From Saprospiraceae bacterium (GTDB taxonomy: Bacteria > Bacteroidota > Bacteroidia > Chitinophagales > Saprospiraceae), in the NCBI GenBank assembly GCA_016714445.1, contig JADJNF010000001.1, forward strand, positions 744,001 through 808,000: 64,000 nt of DNA. Direction: 5' to 3'. The translations under genes and the position numbers were made by a program. Below the pieces are notes generated by a model. That model was given only the letters and a program-made list of their open reading frames with translations. It did no database searches and was not told the DNA's origin. This document shows, piece by piece, positions 26,948 through 35,516 of this stretch (position 1 is the first letter of the stretch; every line of letters starts with the position of its first letter).

Positions 26948-28060
26948 ATGATAATCGGAGTTCCAAAAGAAATTAAAACAAATGAAAACCGTGTAGCGCT
27001 TACCCCTGCCGGAGTTATGGAATTTGTGGGTCGAGGCCACAAAGTGTATGTTCAAACTAAAGCAGGTGATGGTTCAGGTTTTCCTGATGAAGAGTATACA
27101 GGTGCTGGTGCTACCATGCTACCTACTATTGAAGACGTATACACTATAGCTGACATGATAATAAAAGTCAAAGAACCTATAGAAAGCGAATACAAACTTG
27201 TCAAACCAAATCAATTGCTTTTTACTTATTTTCATTTTGCTTCATATGAGCCTCTGACCAGAGCAATGCTGGCAAGTAATGCAGTATGTCTTGCCTACGA
27301 AACGGTCGAATCATCGGACAGGTCGTTACCACTATTGGTGCCAATGTCCGAGGTAGCTGGTCGAATGGCCATACAGCAAGGGGCAAAATATCTGGAGAAA
27401 CCGCAACAGGGAAGAGGTGTCTTATTAGGTGGCGTACCAGGTGTACCTCCGGCAAAAGTATTGGTTCTGGGCGGTGGTATTGTAGGAACGCAAGCAGCAA
27501 AAATGGCAGCAGGACTTGGTGCAATGGTGACCATTCTGGATGTTAGCCTCAAAAGATTAAGATATTTGTCTGATGTTATGCCAGCCAATGTCATCACGAT
27601 GTACTCCAATGAATTTACCATCAGGAGATTAATAAAAAATCATGATTTGATCATTGGAGCAGTCTTAATTCCCGGAGCCAAAGCACCTAACCTGATCACA
27701 CGTGAGATGCTAAAAGACATGAGACCCGGCACCGTAATCGTGGATGTAGCAGTAGACCAGGGAGGTTGTATAGAAACATGTAAACCGACCACACATGATA
27801 ACCCAACTTATATCATAGACGAAGTTGTACATTACTGTGTAGCAAATATGCCCGGTGCTGTGCCATATACATCTACTATAGCTTTGACCAATGCAACTTT
27901 GCCTTATGCATTACAACTCGCTGAAAAAGGCTGGCAAAAAGCTTGCAAAGAAAATAACGAACTCAAGCTTGGATTAAATGTTGTCAATGGCAAAGTGGTT
28001 TATAAAGGCGTGGCGGATGCATTCGGGTTGGAATATTCAGATGTTGAAACTGTATTATAA
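26948..28060 (+). CDS. ald: Alanine dehydrogenase
   Basis: Ald interconverts L-alanine and pyruvate with NAD+ and ammonia, feeding amino acid carbon into central metabolism. The 370-residue protein starts MIIGVPKEIKTNENRVALTPAG, carries the family substrate-site residues in HFASYEPL, and the Rossmann motif GGGIVGTQAAKMAAGLGAMV near residue 176. The C-terminal region includes NMPGAVPYTSTIALTNATLPY, a strong signature. It is framed by its own promoter and terminator, so it is a single-gene unit. Confidence 0.97.
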   Translation: MIIGVPKEIKTNENRVALTPAGVMEFVGRGHKVYVQTKAGDGSGFPDEEYTGAGATMLPTIEDVYTIADMIIKVKEPIESEYKLVKPNQLLFTYFHFASYEPLTRAMLASNAVCLAYETVESSDRSLPLLVPMSEVAGRMAIQQGAKYLEKPQQGRGVLLGGVPGVPPAKVLVLGGGIVGTQAAKMAAGLGAMVTILDVSLKRLRYLSDVMPANVITMYSNEFTIRRLIKNHDLIIGAVLIPGAKAPNLITREMLKDMRPGTVIVDVAVDQGGCIETCKPTTHDNPTYIIDEVVHYCVANMPGAVPYTSTIALTNATLPYALQLAEKGWQKACKENNELKLGLNVVNGKVVYKGVADAFGLEYSDVETVL

Positions 28061-28090
28061 ATAGTTTTTGAATTACCACATGAACTAAAC

Positions 28091-28125
28091 AAGTCGTCCC
28101 GGATTAACTTTTGGACGACTTTTTT
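28091..28125 (+). terminator. Rho-independent terminator after ald
   Basis: AAGTCGTCC (28091-28099) pairs perfectly with GGACGACTT (28113-28121) over 9 bp and is followed by TTTT. Confidence 0.88.
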
Positions 28126-28142
28126 AGTTTAAATAGTTTAAT

Positions 28143-29438
28143 GTGAGCAAAATAAAAACATATCAGCAAGCGCTAAAATATATTTATGACCGTCTCCCTA
28201 TGTATCAAAGACTAGGGTCTGCAGCTTATAAAAAAGACCTTACCAACACGATAAAACTTTGTGAATATACGGGTAACCCACAAAACAATATAAAGACTAT
28301 TCATATAGCTGGTACAAACGGCAAAGGTACAACGACTCATATTATAGCCGGAGGATTACAAGCCCAGGGTTACAAAGTCGGGGTGTATACATCTCCTCAT
28401 TACAAAGACTTCAGAGAAAGAATTAAGATTAACGGAACCTATATTCCAAAAAGGTTTATCATAGATTTTTTAAATCGCTACTCTAAAGAACTGGAAAAAA
28501 TCCAACCTTCTTTCTTCGAAATGACTGTGGCCATGGCTTTCCTCTATTTTGATGAAGAAAAAGTTGATTTTGCAGTCATTGAAACCGGGTTAGGCGGTCG
28601 ACTAGATTCCACCAATGTGATCATACCTTTGCTTTCAGTTATTACAAATATCAGTTTTGACCACCAAAGTATGTTAGGCAATACCTTGGCAGAAATAGCC
28701 GGAGAAAAAGCAGGAATCATAAAAACCAATATTCCAGTAATAATAGGCGAAAGTCAAAAAGAAACTGATCATGTCTTTATACAAAAAGCTATAGAGATGT
28801 CCGCTCCGGTTTATTTTGCAAATGACCATATACAATTAACTCAAACTGGGTTTACCGACCAAAATAAAATATACAATATAAAATATAACCAACAGATTTG
28901 GATTGAAAATCTTACCACTGATTTGTCCGGCCCTTTTCAGGAAAGAAATATCATTACCGGAATGTATGCATTAAAACAGCTTTCCGAAACGGTAAATATA
29001 AATATTGAAAAACTGAAGTTATTTTTTGCTGATCTGAAATCTAAAACAGGATATATTGGAAGATGGCAGATTTTAGGATCTAATCCACTGATAATTGCTG
29101 ACAGTGCCCACAATGAAGGTGGTTTAAAAATTATTTTGAGAGAAATTCAGGAGTTAAAGTATAAAAATCTGCATATCATCATTGGCTTTGTGAATGATAA
29201 AGAGCTAAGTTCAGTTTTAGAACTTTTTCCAAAAAAGGCGATATATTACTTTGCAAAAGCTAATATTCCAAGGGGTCTGAATGCTGCACTTCTAAAAACA
29301 GAAGGTGAAAAATATGGATTATCGGGTAAATCATACATAAGCGTCAGAAAAGCATTAGCAGCTGCAAAAATAAAGGCTCATTCTGATGATCTTGTTTTCA
29401 TAGGAGGAAGTATTTTTGTGGTGGCTGAAGTCATCTAG
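28143..29438 (+). CDS. folC: Bifunctional folylpolyglutamate/dihydrofolate synthase
   Basis: FolC adds glutamate to dihydropteroate and to folates in the cytoplasm. The P-loop GTNGKGTT is at residues 57-64, followed by YTSPHYKDFRERIKING and VIETGLGGRLDSTN, and the C-terminal domain holds SAHNEGG (the Mur-ligase-type motif). The start is GTG at 28143; the ATG at 28141 overlaps it but runs directly into a stop. It comes just after the ald terminator and precedes the UbiX/UbiD pair, with which it may share a transcript. Confidence 0.95.
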   Translation: MSKIKTYQQALKYIYDRLPMYQRLGSAAYKKDLTNTIKLCEYTGNPQNNIKTIHIAGTNGKGTTTHIIAGGLQAQGYKVGVYTSPHYKDFRERIKINGTYIPKRFIIDFLNRYSKELEKIQPSFFEMTVAMAFLYFDEEKVDFAVIETGLGGRLDSTNVIIPLLSVITNISFDHQSMLGNTLAEIAGEKAGIIKTNIPVIIGESQKETDHVFIQKAIEMSAPVYFANDHIQLTQTGFTDQNKIYNIKYNQQIWIENLTTDLSGPFQERNIITGMYALKQLSETVNINIEKLKLFFADLKSKTGYIGRWQILGSNPLIIADSAHNEGGLKIILREIQELKYKNLHIIIGFVNDKELSSVLELFPKKAIYYFAKANIPRGLNAALLKTEGEKYGLSGKSYISVRKALAAAKIKAHSDDLVFIGGSIFVVAEVI

Positions 29439-29513
29439 GATGTATAGCTAAAAATACTACAACTTTGGAAAACTTTTGCCCTGCTGTAATGTTCAAAGCA
29501 TTAAATATTCATC

Positions 29514-30071
29514 TTGGAAAAAAGAAAAATCATATTGGCTGTAGGAGGTTCCAGTGGTTCAATTTATGCAAAAAGAATAATGACGAAACTCAAGGAACAA
29601 TCTGATATTATTTTAGGGGTAGTCATGTCGGACAATGCAATAATAAACTGGGAAATAGAAATCGGATCTTTTTCTCAGCACGAATGGCCTTATAAATTTT
29701 ATGACAAAAAAGACTTTAACGCACCTTTTGCTTCAGGATCTGCCAAATATGATACGATGATAATCTGTCCCTGTTCTATGGGTCTCTTGGGAAGAATCGC
29801 TCAAGGTATATCCAGCGACCTGATCACCAGAGCGGCAGATGTAATTCTTAAAGAAAGGAGACGTCTTATCATAGTCCCCAGAGAGACCCCATATAACTTG
29901 ATACATCTTAAAAATATGGTCTCACTGACCGAAGCCGGGGCAATTATTTGTCCTGCAACACCTTCATTTTATTGCAGACCTCAAAACATGGATGAATTAG
30001 TGGACACCGTCGTAGATCGTGTGCTTGATCTTTCAGGCATAAATATAAAAACTTACCGGTGGGGAGAATAA
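29514..30071 (+). CDS. UbiX-type flavin prenyltransferase (menaquinone-type partner)
   Basis: UbiX makes prenylated FMN, the cofactor required by UbiD decarboxylases. The 185-residue protein has the flavin phosphate loop GGSSGSIYAKRIM near residue 11, CPCSMGLLGRIAQG with the conserved Ser/Gly region, and the RRLIIVPRETPYN segment, all typical. The start is TTG at 29514, as no ATG lies between the folC stop and this codon in frame. It lies 76 bases upstream of a UbiD-family gene, so it most likely supplies that enzyme. In the futalosine route this partner is called MqnM or simply UbiX. Confidence 0.88.
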   Translation: MEKRKIILAVGGSSGSIYAKRIMTKLKEQSDIILGVVMSDNAIINWEIEIGSFSQHEWPYKFYDKKDFNAPFASGSAKYDTMIICPCSMGLLGRIAQGISSDLITRAADVILKERRRLIIVPRETPYNLIHLKNMVSLTEAGAIICPATPSFYCRPQNMDELVDTVVDRVLDLSGINIKTYRWGE

Positions 30072-30147
30072 TTTGATTAGATTTGCTGTTGATTTTTGTT
30101 CATTTTGTAGTTGTATCGATTTAGTAAAATAATATTAATTGCAAGTT

Positions 30148-31953
30148 ATGTATCAGAGTATGCAGGATGTCATTCAGGATTTGGATAAAAATAAGATGCT
30201 GCTTCGTATTAAGCAGGAAGTTGATCCGAATCTGGAAATTGCAGAAATTCACAGACAGGTTTATGATAAAAAAGGTCCTGCCATACTATTTGAAAAAATA
30301 AAAGGGAGCCCTTTTCCTGCGCTTTCTAATCTTTATGGAACCATTGACAGAACAGAATTTATTTTTCGTAATACTTTGAATAAGATCAAAAAGGTGATTG
30401 AAATCAAAGCTGATCCATCCAGAATTTTAAAACATCCATTGAAGTTTCTGACTACACCTTTTACTGCTCTTACAGCGTTGCCTATGAAATCATGGGGAAG
30501 TGTTGCTTCCATGTACGCTCAAACCACGATTGATAAGTTACCAATGATTAAATCCTGGCCAATGGATGGAGGTGCATTTATCACGCTTCCACAGGTATTT
30601 ACACTACCTCCCGGATCGAGAAACCCCATGGACTCAAATCTGGGCATGTACAGAATCCAACTATCCGGAAACCAATATAAAATGAATGAGGAAATCGGAC
30701 TGCACTATCAGTTACATAGAGGTATAGGTGTTCATCATGAAATGTATAATAGAAGTGAAGCCCCTTTCAAAGCGTCGGTATTTGTAGGCGGATTGCCTTC
30801 ACATGCTTTTTCAGCCATCATGCCTATGCCGGAAGGAATCAGTGAACTTACTTTTGCCGGAATGTTAGGAGGAAAAAGATTCAGATACCATTTTGATGAT
30901 CAGGGGCACTTTATTTCATCAGATGCAGATTTTGTTATTACGGGAACTATTATAAAAGACAAAAAACTGCCTGAAGGACCTTTTGGTGATCATTTGGGGT
31001 ACTACAGTCTGACACATGACTTTCCAGTGATGAAAATAGACAGAGTATATCATAGAAAAAATCCAATTTGGCATTTTACCGTCGTGGGTCGTCCGCCTCA
31101 GGAAGACAGTAGTTTTGGATACCTCATACACAAAATGGTGGAAGATCTTACTTCACAGGAATTCCCTGGTCTGACAGACTTACATGCGGTGGATGCTGCG
31201 GGTGTACATCCTCTTTTACTGGCCATTGGCAAAGAAAGATATATGCCGTTTCGTGACCCGAAGCCCGAAGAAATCTTGACGATTGCAAATAGAATACTTG
31301 GTTCGGGACAAACTTCATTGGCAAAATACCTTATTATCGCAGCATTTGGCGATGATTTATCACTCAACACACATAAATTAGAACATTTTTTCAATCACTT
31401 TCTGGAGCGAGTGGATTGGACGAGAGATTTACATTTCCAAACCAAAACCACCATAGACACCCTTGATTACTCAGGTGAAGACTGGAATGGAGGATCAAAA
31501 GTAGTAATGGCTTGTCGTGGTGAAAAGATCAGAAAATTATACTCAGAACTAAAAATAAACGCTTATCATCCGGATATAAAAAATATGTCTCTAATTTTGC
31601 CGGGTATTTTAGGTATAACCATTCAACCATTTAAAGACTACTCTTCTGCTGAAGCTGAAATTAATTCATTGTTCTCATTTCTGAATCAACAGGATTTAAC
31701 AGGGTTACCTCTTATAGTTATTTCTGATGATAGTGAGTTTACTGCAGCTACAATAAACAATTTTGTCTGGGTGACATTTACCCGTTCAAATCCTTCACAT
31801 GATATATATGGAGTGAATAGTTTTATTAAACACAAACACTGGGGATGTAATGGTAGTCTGATCATAGACGCACGCAAAAAACCACATCATGCTCCTGAAC
31901 TGGTGGCAGATAGGGAAATCCAGTATTCAGTGACAAAAATGTTAGCCCTTTAA
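30148..31953 (+). CDS. UbiD-family decarboxylase, menaquinone-biosynthesis type (MqnL-like)
   Basis: UbiD enzymes decarboxylate aromatic or unsaturated acids using prenyl-FMN. The 601-residue protein has the UbiD features ADFVITGTIIKDKKLPEGPFGDHLGYY and the prenyl-FMN-binding IGVHHEMYNRSEAPFKA region. Its size exceeds that of classical UbiD (about 490) and fits the longer family annotated 'menaquinone biosynthesis decarboxylase'. The ATG at 30148 begins MYQSMQDVIQDLDKNKMLLRI like homologues; a TTG three codons earlier is less likely. With the UbiX gene just before it and mqnD in the window, a role in decarboxylating a futalosine-pathway naphthoate is likely but inferred. Confidence 0.87.
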   Translation: MYQSMQDVIQDLDKNKMLLRIKQEVDPNLEIAEIHRQVYDKKGPAILFEKIKGSPFPALSNLYGTIDRTEFIFRNTLNKIKKVIEIKADPSRILKHPLKFLTTPFTALTALPMKSWGSVASMYAQTTIDKLPMIKSWPMDGGAFITLPQVFTLPPGSRNPMDSNLGMYRIQLSGNQYKMNEEIGLHYQLHRGIGVHHEMYNRSEAPFKASVFVGGLPSHAFSAIMPMPEGISELTFAGMLGGKRFRYHFDDQGHFISSDADFVITGTIIKDKKLPEGPFGDHLGYYSLTHDFPVMKIDRVYHRKNPIWHFTVVGRPPQEDSSFGYLIHKMVEDLTSQEFPGLTDLHAVDAAGVHPLLLAIGKERYMPFRDPKPEEILTIANRILGSGQTSLAKYLIIAAFGDDLSLNTHKLEHFFNHFLERVDWTRDLHFQTKTTIDTLDYSGEDWNGGSKVVMACRGEKIRKLYSELKINAYHPDIKNMSLILPGILGITIQPFKDYSSAEAEINSLFSFLNQQDLTGLPLIVISDDSEFTAATINNFVWVTFTRSNPSHDIYGVNSFIKHKHWGCNGSLIIDARKKPHHAPELVADREIQYSVTKMLAL

Positions 31954-32162
31954 TACTCAAGTCTTCGATGAATAATTTATATTGCAGAAAAAGAAATATT
32001 ATTATTCCTACTACATTGATAATCAATAGCTTTCCTTTAGGAGCAGAGTAAATAAAACATTAGATTCTTAAACCGTTTGTGTTTTCATAGTGGACTCAAA
32101 CTTTAAATTTTATCGAAATCTGGCTTGGTGTCCTTGGGTAAACCCTATTTTGCAAGGATAAA

Positions 32163-32203
32163 AAAACGTGCAAATTTTTGATGAATAAAAATTTGCACGT
32201 TTT
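32163..32203. terminator. Bidirectional terminator between the UbiD gene and fba
   Basis: AAAACGTGCAAATTTTT (32163-32179) pairs perfectly with AAAAATTTGCACGTTTT (32187-32203) over 17 bp around a 7-base loop, with A and T tracts on both sides. It serves the convergent UbiD-family gene (ends 31953) and fba (ends 32220). Confidence 0.9.
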
Positions 32204-32219
32204 GTAAAAGATAACCGAA

Positions 32220-33293
32220 TTAAATATTTCTGTTGATACAATTCAAGTCTTCAAAAGCCTGTTTCATCCTATTTACAAAAGTAACTTCACCGCTTCTTAA
32301 CCAAACACGTGGGTCATAGTATTTTTTATTGGGCTTATCTGCACCTTCCGGATTTCCAATTTGCCCTTGTAAGTAGTCTTTTTTAGACTCATAGAAATTT
32401 TTAATTCCTTCCCAGAATGCCCACTGCATATCTGTGTCTATATTCATTTTTACTGCGCCATAAGAAATTGCTTCCCGTATTTCTTCTCTTGAACTACCAG
32501 AGCCTCCATGAAACACAAAATTGACCGGATTCGGTCCTGTTCCAAATTTTTTCTGAATATAATCCTGTGAATTTTTTAGAATAATTGGCTTAAGAGAAAC
32601 ATTTCCTGGTTTATACACGCCATGTACATTTCCGAAAGCAGCAGCTATGGTGAACTTATCACTTATTTTTAGAAGTTCTTCATAAGAATACGCAACTTCT
32701 TCAGGCTGTGTATATAACCTACTACTATCCACATCAGAATTATCTACACCATCCTCTTCGCCACCTGTAACTCCCAGTTCAATTTCCAGTGTCATACCAA
32801 GTTTGTGCATTCTTTCCAAATATTTGCTGCAAATTTCTATATTTTCATGTAGCGGTTCCTCTGATAAATCCAACATATGACTACTATATAAAGGATGTCC
32901 GTACTTTTCATAATGTTTTTCACTGGCATCGAGCAAACCATCGACCCAAGGCAGAAGGCTTTTTGCACAATGATCCGTATGCAGAATTACCGGAATACCA
33001 TAAGCTTCTGCCACATTATGTATATGAAGTGCACCTGAAACGCCACCTAAAACAGCTGCTTTCTGCCCATCATTACTTAGTCCTTTGCCTGCATAAAATG
33101 CTGCCCCACCATTACTGAATTGAATGATAATCGGAGAATTTACAGCTTTGGCTGTTTCAAGTGCTGCATTGACAGAGTTGGTACCTATCACATTGACGGC
33201 AGGCAAAGCAAAGTCTTTTTCGTTTGCATAGTTGAGCAATTCAGTGACTTCATCACCAAATAAAACCCCAGGTCTGAATTTACTGCTGGACAT
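32220..33293 (-). CDS. fbaA: Fructose-bisphosphate aldolase, class II
   Basis: This zinc enzyme cleaves fructose 1,6-bisphosphate in glycolysis and works backward in gluconeogenesis. Zinc ligands lie in HTDHCAKS and in the FVFHGGSGSSREE region; NFVFHGGSGS and KMNIDTDMQWAFWEGI are class II signatures. The long 357-residue form with extended loops is the class IIA (E. coli FbaA) type. It starts 24 bases after the trxB stop on the same strand, so it is probably the second gene of a trxB-fba operon. Confidence 0.96.
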   Translation of the reverse strand: MSSSKFRPGVLFGDEVTELLNYANEKDFALPAVNVIGTNSVNAALETAKAVNSPIIIQFSNGGAAFYAGKGLSNDGQKAAVLGGVSGALHIHNVAEAYGIPVILHTDHCAKSLLPWVDGLLDASEKHYEKYGHPLYSSHMLDLSEEPLHENIEICSKYLERMHKLGMTLEIELGVTGGEEDGVDNSDVDSSRLYTQPEEVAYSYEELLKISDKFTIAAAFGNVHGVYKPGNVSLKPIILKNSQDYIQKKFGTGPNPVNFVFHGGSGSSREEIREAISYGAVKMNIDTDMQWAFWEGIKNFYESKKDYLQGQIGNPEGADKPNKKYYDPRVWLRSGEVTFVNRMKQAFEDLNCINRNI

Positions 33294-33317
33294 TTCGTTT
33301 TGATTTATATTAATTGA

Positions 33318-34265
33318 TTAAATAATTCCCTTTTCTGACAGATACCTTTCAGCATCAAGAGCGGCCATACATCCACTACCGGCAGCTGTGACTGCCTGTC
33401 TGTATATATGATCCTGTGCATCGCCACTGGCAAATACACCTTCAATATTTGTAAATGTTCTTCCGGAAACTGTTTTGATATATTTATTATCATCCATATT
33501 GATCCATCCATCAAACAAATCAGTATTGGGTTTATGACCTATAGCAACAAAAAATCCTGTGACATTCAAGATTTCTTTTTCTCCGGTCACAGTATTGGCG
33601 ATTCGTACACCTTCCACCTCATCCGTTCCTAATATTTCCTCAGTGACAGTATTCCAGTGAACTTCAAGATTTGGCGTTTTAAAAACTCTTTCCTGCATGA
33701 TTTTGGACGCCCGCATTTCATCCCTGCGTACAAGAAGGTGAACTTTTTTGCAAAGTTTAGCTAGGTAGGTTGCTTCCTCAGCGGCAGTATCTCCTGCACC
33801 AACTATGGCAACTTCTTGTCCTCTGAAGAAGAATCCATCACAAACTGCACAAGCAGAAACCCCTTTACTCATGAGCCTTTGTTCTGACTCCAGTCCAAGC
33901 CACCTAGCACTCGCTCCTGTTGAAATAATCACCGCATCAGCATGTATTTCATGGCCTGTTTCTGACCATATTTTATGTACCGGACCAGTAAAATCAACTT
34001 TTTCAATCATCTCATATCTGATATCCGTTCCAAATCTTAATGCCTGGTTTTTAAAATCTTCCATCATTTGTGGCCCCATTATTCCATCAGGATACCCGGG
34101 ATAGTTTTCTACATCATTGGTAATGGTCAATTGTCCTCCCGGTTCTTTTCCTGTGTATAAGACAGGAGCCATATTGGCCCTCGCTGCGTAAATAGCGGCT
34201 GTGTATCCAGCCGGACCTGAGCCTATAATTAAACATTTTATTCTTTCTGCACTTGAATCTGACAT
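33318..34265 (-). CDS. trxB: Thioredoxin-disulfide reductase
   Basis: TrxB transfers electrons from NADPH via FAD to thioredoxin. The FAD-binding GSGPAGYTAAIYAARANM is near residue 15, the redox pair CAVC is at residues 139-142 followed by DGFFF, the NADPH site GAGDTAAEEA with RRDEMRAS comes next, and the second FAD segment ends GVFASGDAQDHIYRQAVTAAGSG. The 315-residue length is normal. The likely -7 box TAATTTTG is at 34289-34296 on the minus strand. fbaA follows. Confidence 0.97.
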   Translation of the reverse strand: MSDSSAERIKCLIIGSGPAGYTAAIYAARANMAPVLYTGKEPGGQLTITNDVENYPGYPDGIMGPQMMEDFKNQALRFGTDIRYEMIEKVDFTGPVHKIWSETGHEIHADAVIISTGASARWLGLESEQRLMSKGVSACAVCDGFFFRGQEVAIVGAGDTAAEEATYLAKLCKKVHLLVRRDEMRASKIMQERVFKTPNLEVHWNTVTEEILGTDEVEGVRIANTVTGEKEILNVTGFFVAIGHKPNTDLFDGWINMDDNKYIKTVSGRTFTNIEGVFASGDAQDHIYRQAVTAAGSGCMAALDAERYLSEKGII

Positions 34266-34288
34266 AGATTTTAAATTTATTGGTGAAG

Positions 34289-34296
34289 CAAAATTA
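34289..34296 (-). promoter_or_regulatory. Bacteroidota -7 box upstream of trxB-fba
   Basis: On the minus strand this reads TAATTTTG, an exact TAnnTTTG match, 24 bases before the trxB ATG. The nearest TTG on that strand is at 15 bp, shorter than usual. Confidence 0.4.
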
Positions 34297-34435
34297 CAAA
34301 ATATTATTATCCAAAGTTATAAATTTGATAAAGTAAACCAAATTTATATTCCACAATGGGTTAAAAACATTGATAATAACTTAAAATTTGATATACTTGT
34401 TTTTACTTTTAAATAAAGGTTTGTTAAATGTAACA

Positions 34436-34474
34436 TTGGTTACCTAAGTCTATCAATAATTTTGAGTAATTTTG
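34436..34474 (+). promoter_or_regulatory. Promoter with two tandem -7 boxes before the dihaem peroxidase gene
   Basis: TTG at 34436-34438 is followed after 18 bases by TAATTTTG (34457-34464). An identical TAATTTTGAG decamer is repeated directly after it, giving a second -7 box at 34467-34474. The ATG at 34497 lies 22 bases further on. Confidence 0.55.
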
Positions 34475-34496
34475 AGCTGTTTTTTAAACCATTTTT

Positions 34497-35438
34497 ATGT
34501 TTAAAATTTTTTCTCTTAGCTGCATTGCTGCAATTTTTACTTTATTATCATTTACTACTGAGCCTATTAATAAAGTACAACTGGGTGAAAAATTATTTTT
34601 TGACCCTATACTATCCAGAGACAGTACTATCAGCTGTGCATCCTGCCATAATCCGACACTTGCTTTTGCGGACAGCCTTGCTATCAGCCCGGGACTATCA
34701 GGAAAGTCGGGCAGAAGAAATGCTCCTTCTGTAATGAATATGGCAGCAAGAAGTGATTTTTTTTATGACGGCAGAGCAAAATCATTGCGTGATCAGGTCC
34801 ATTTCCCGATTGAAGATCCTATGGAAATGGATTTGCCTATGGAAATTGCTGTACAGAGAATCAAGAATAACAGGACATATCAACTCTTATTTAAAAAAAT
34901 ATATTTTGAAGCCCCAAATGAAAAAAATATTTCTGATGCCATCGCTTCCTTTGAAGAATCACTTGAAACGGCAAATACTGAGTTTGATGCCTGGATGATG
35001 GATAAACCAAACACTATGTCTCCATCTGCAATACGAGGTCGTGAATTATTTATGAGCGATAAAGCCAAATGTTTTGATTGTCATTTCAGTCCGGATTTTA
35101 CCGGCGATGAATTTAAAAATATTGGATTATATGATGAAATCAAATATAAGGACAAAGGGAGATATGAAGTCACAGGAAACAAAAATGACATCGGAAAATT
35201 TAAAGTACCCGGATTAAGAAATGTCGCTATTACAGGGCCATACATGCATGATGGAAGTTTTAAAACGATTGAAGAAGTCATTGAATATTACGACAATCCA
35301 TACACTTTCGTAAAAACTCCAATCAATATGGACACTTTATTACTTAAGCCGATTCATTTTACACCTGAAGAAAAAAAAGATCTTATTGCTTTTTTAAAAA
35401 GCCTGACAGACAGACAATTTGTTAAGATCAGCCAATAA
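34497..35438 (+). CDS. Di-haem cytochrome c peroxidase (MauG/CcpA family)
   Basis: A periplasmic enzyme that reduces H2O2 with electrons from c-type cytochromes, or a related di-haem oxidase. The signal peptide covers residues 1-20. The two haem c sites are CASCH (47-51) and CFDCH (192-196), and GPYMHDGSF near residue 250 gives the conserved methionine/aspartate region. DGRAKSLRDQ and IEDPMEM are typical of the bacterial peroxidase family. It has its own promoter and no close partners. Confidence 0.93.
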   Translation: MFKIFSLSCIAAIFTLLSFTTEPINKVQLGEKLFFDPILSRDSTISCASCHNPTLAFADSLAISPGLSGKSGRRNAPSVMNMAARSDFFYDGRAKSLRDQVHFPIEDPMEMDLPMEIAVQRIKNNRTYQLLFKKIYFEAPNEKNISDAIASFEESLETANTEFDAWMMDKPNTMSPSAIRGRELFMSDKAKCFDCHFSPDFTGDEFKNIGLYDEIKYKDKGRYEVTGNKNDIGKFKVPGLRNVAITGPYMHDGSFKTIEEVIEYYDNPYTFVKTPINMDTLLLKPIHFTPEEKKDLIAFLKSLTDRQFVKISQ

Positions 35439-35483
35439 AATAATTCCCCACTCGCAGACATCACCTTTCCACAGTAAATATTT

Positions 35484-35512
35484 TTGATTAAAACCAAGAA
35501 TTATTACATTTG
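35484..35512 (+). promoter_or_regulatory. Promoter immediately before the serine hydrolase gene
   Basis: TTG (35484-35486), 18 bases and TACATTTG (35505-35512) form a near-consensus promoter. The ATG at 35517 is only four bases beyond the -7 box, so the mRNA would be leaderless or nearly so. This argues against the TTG at 35484 being a start codon. Confidence 0.5.
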
Positions 35513-35516
35513 TGAT

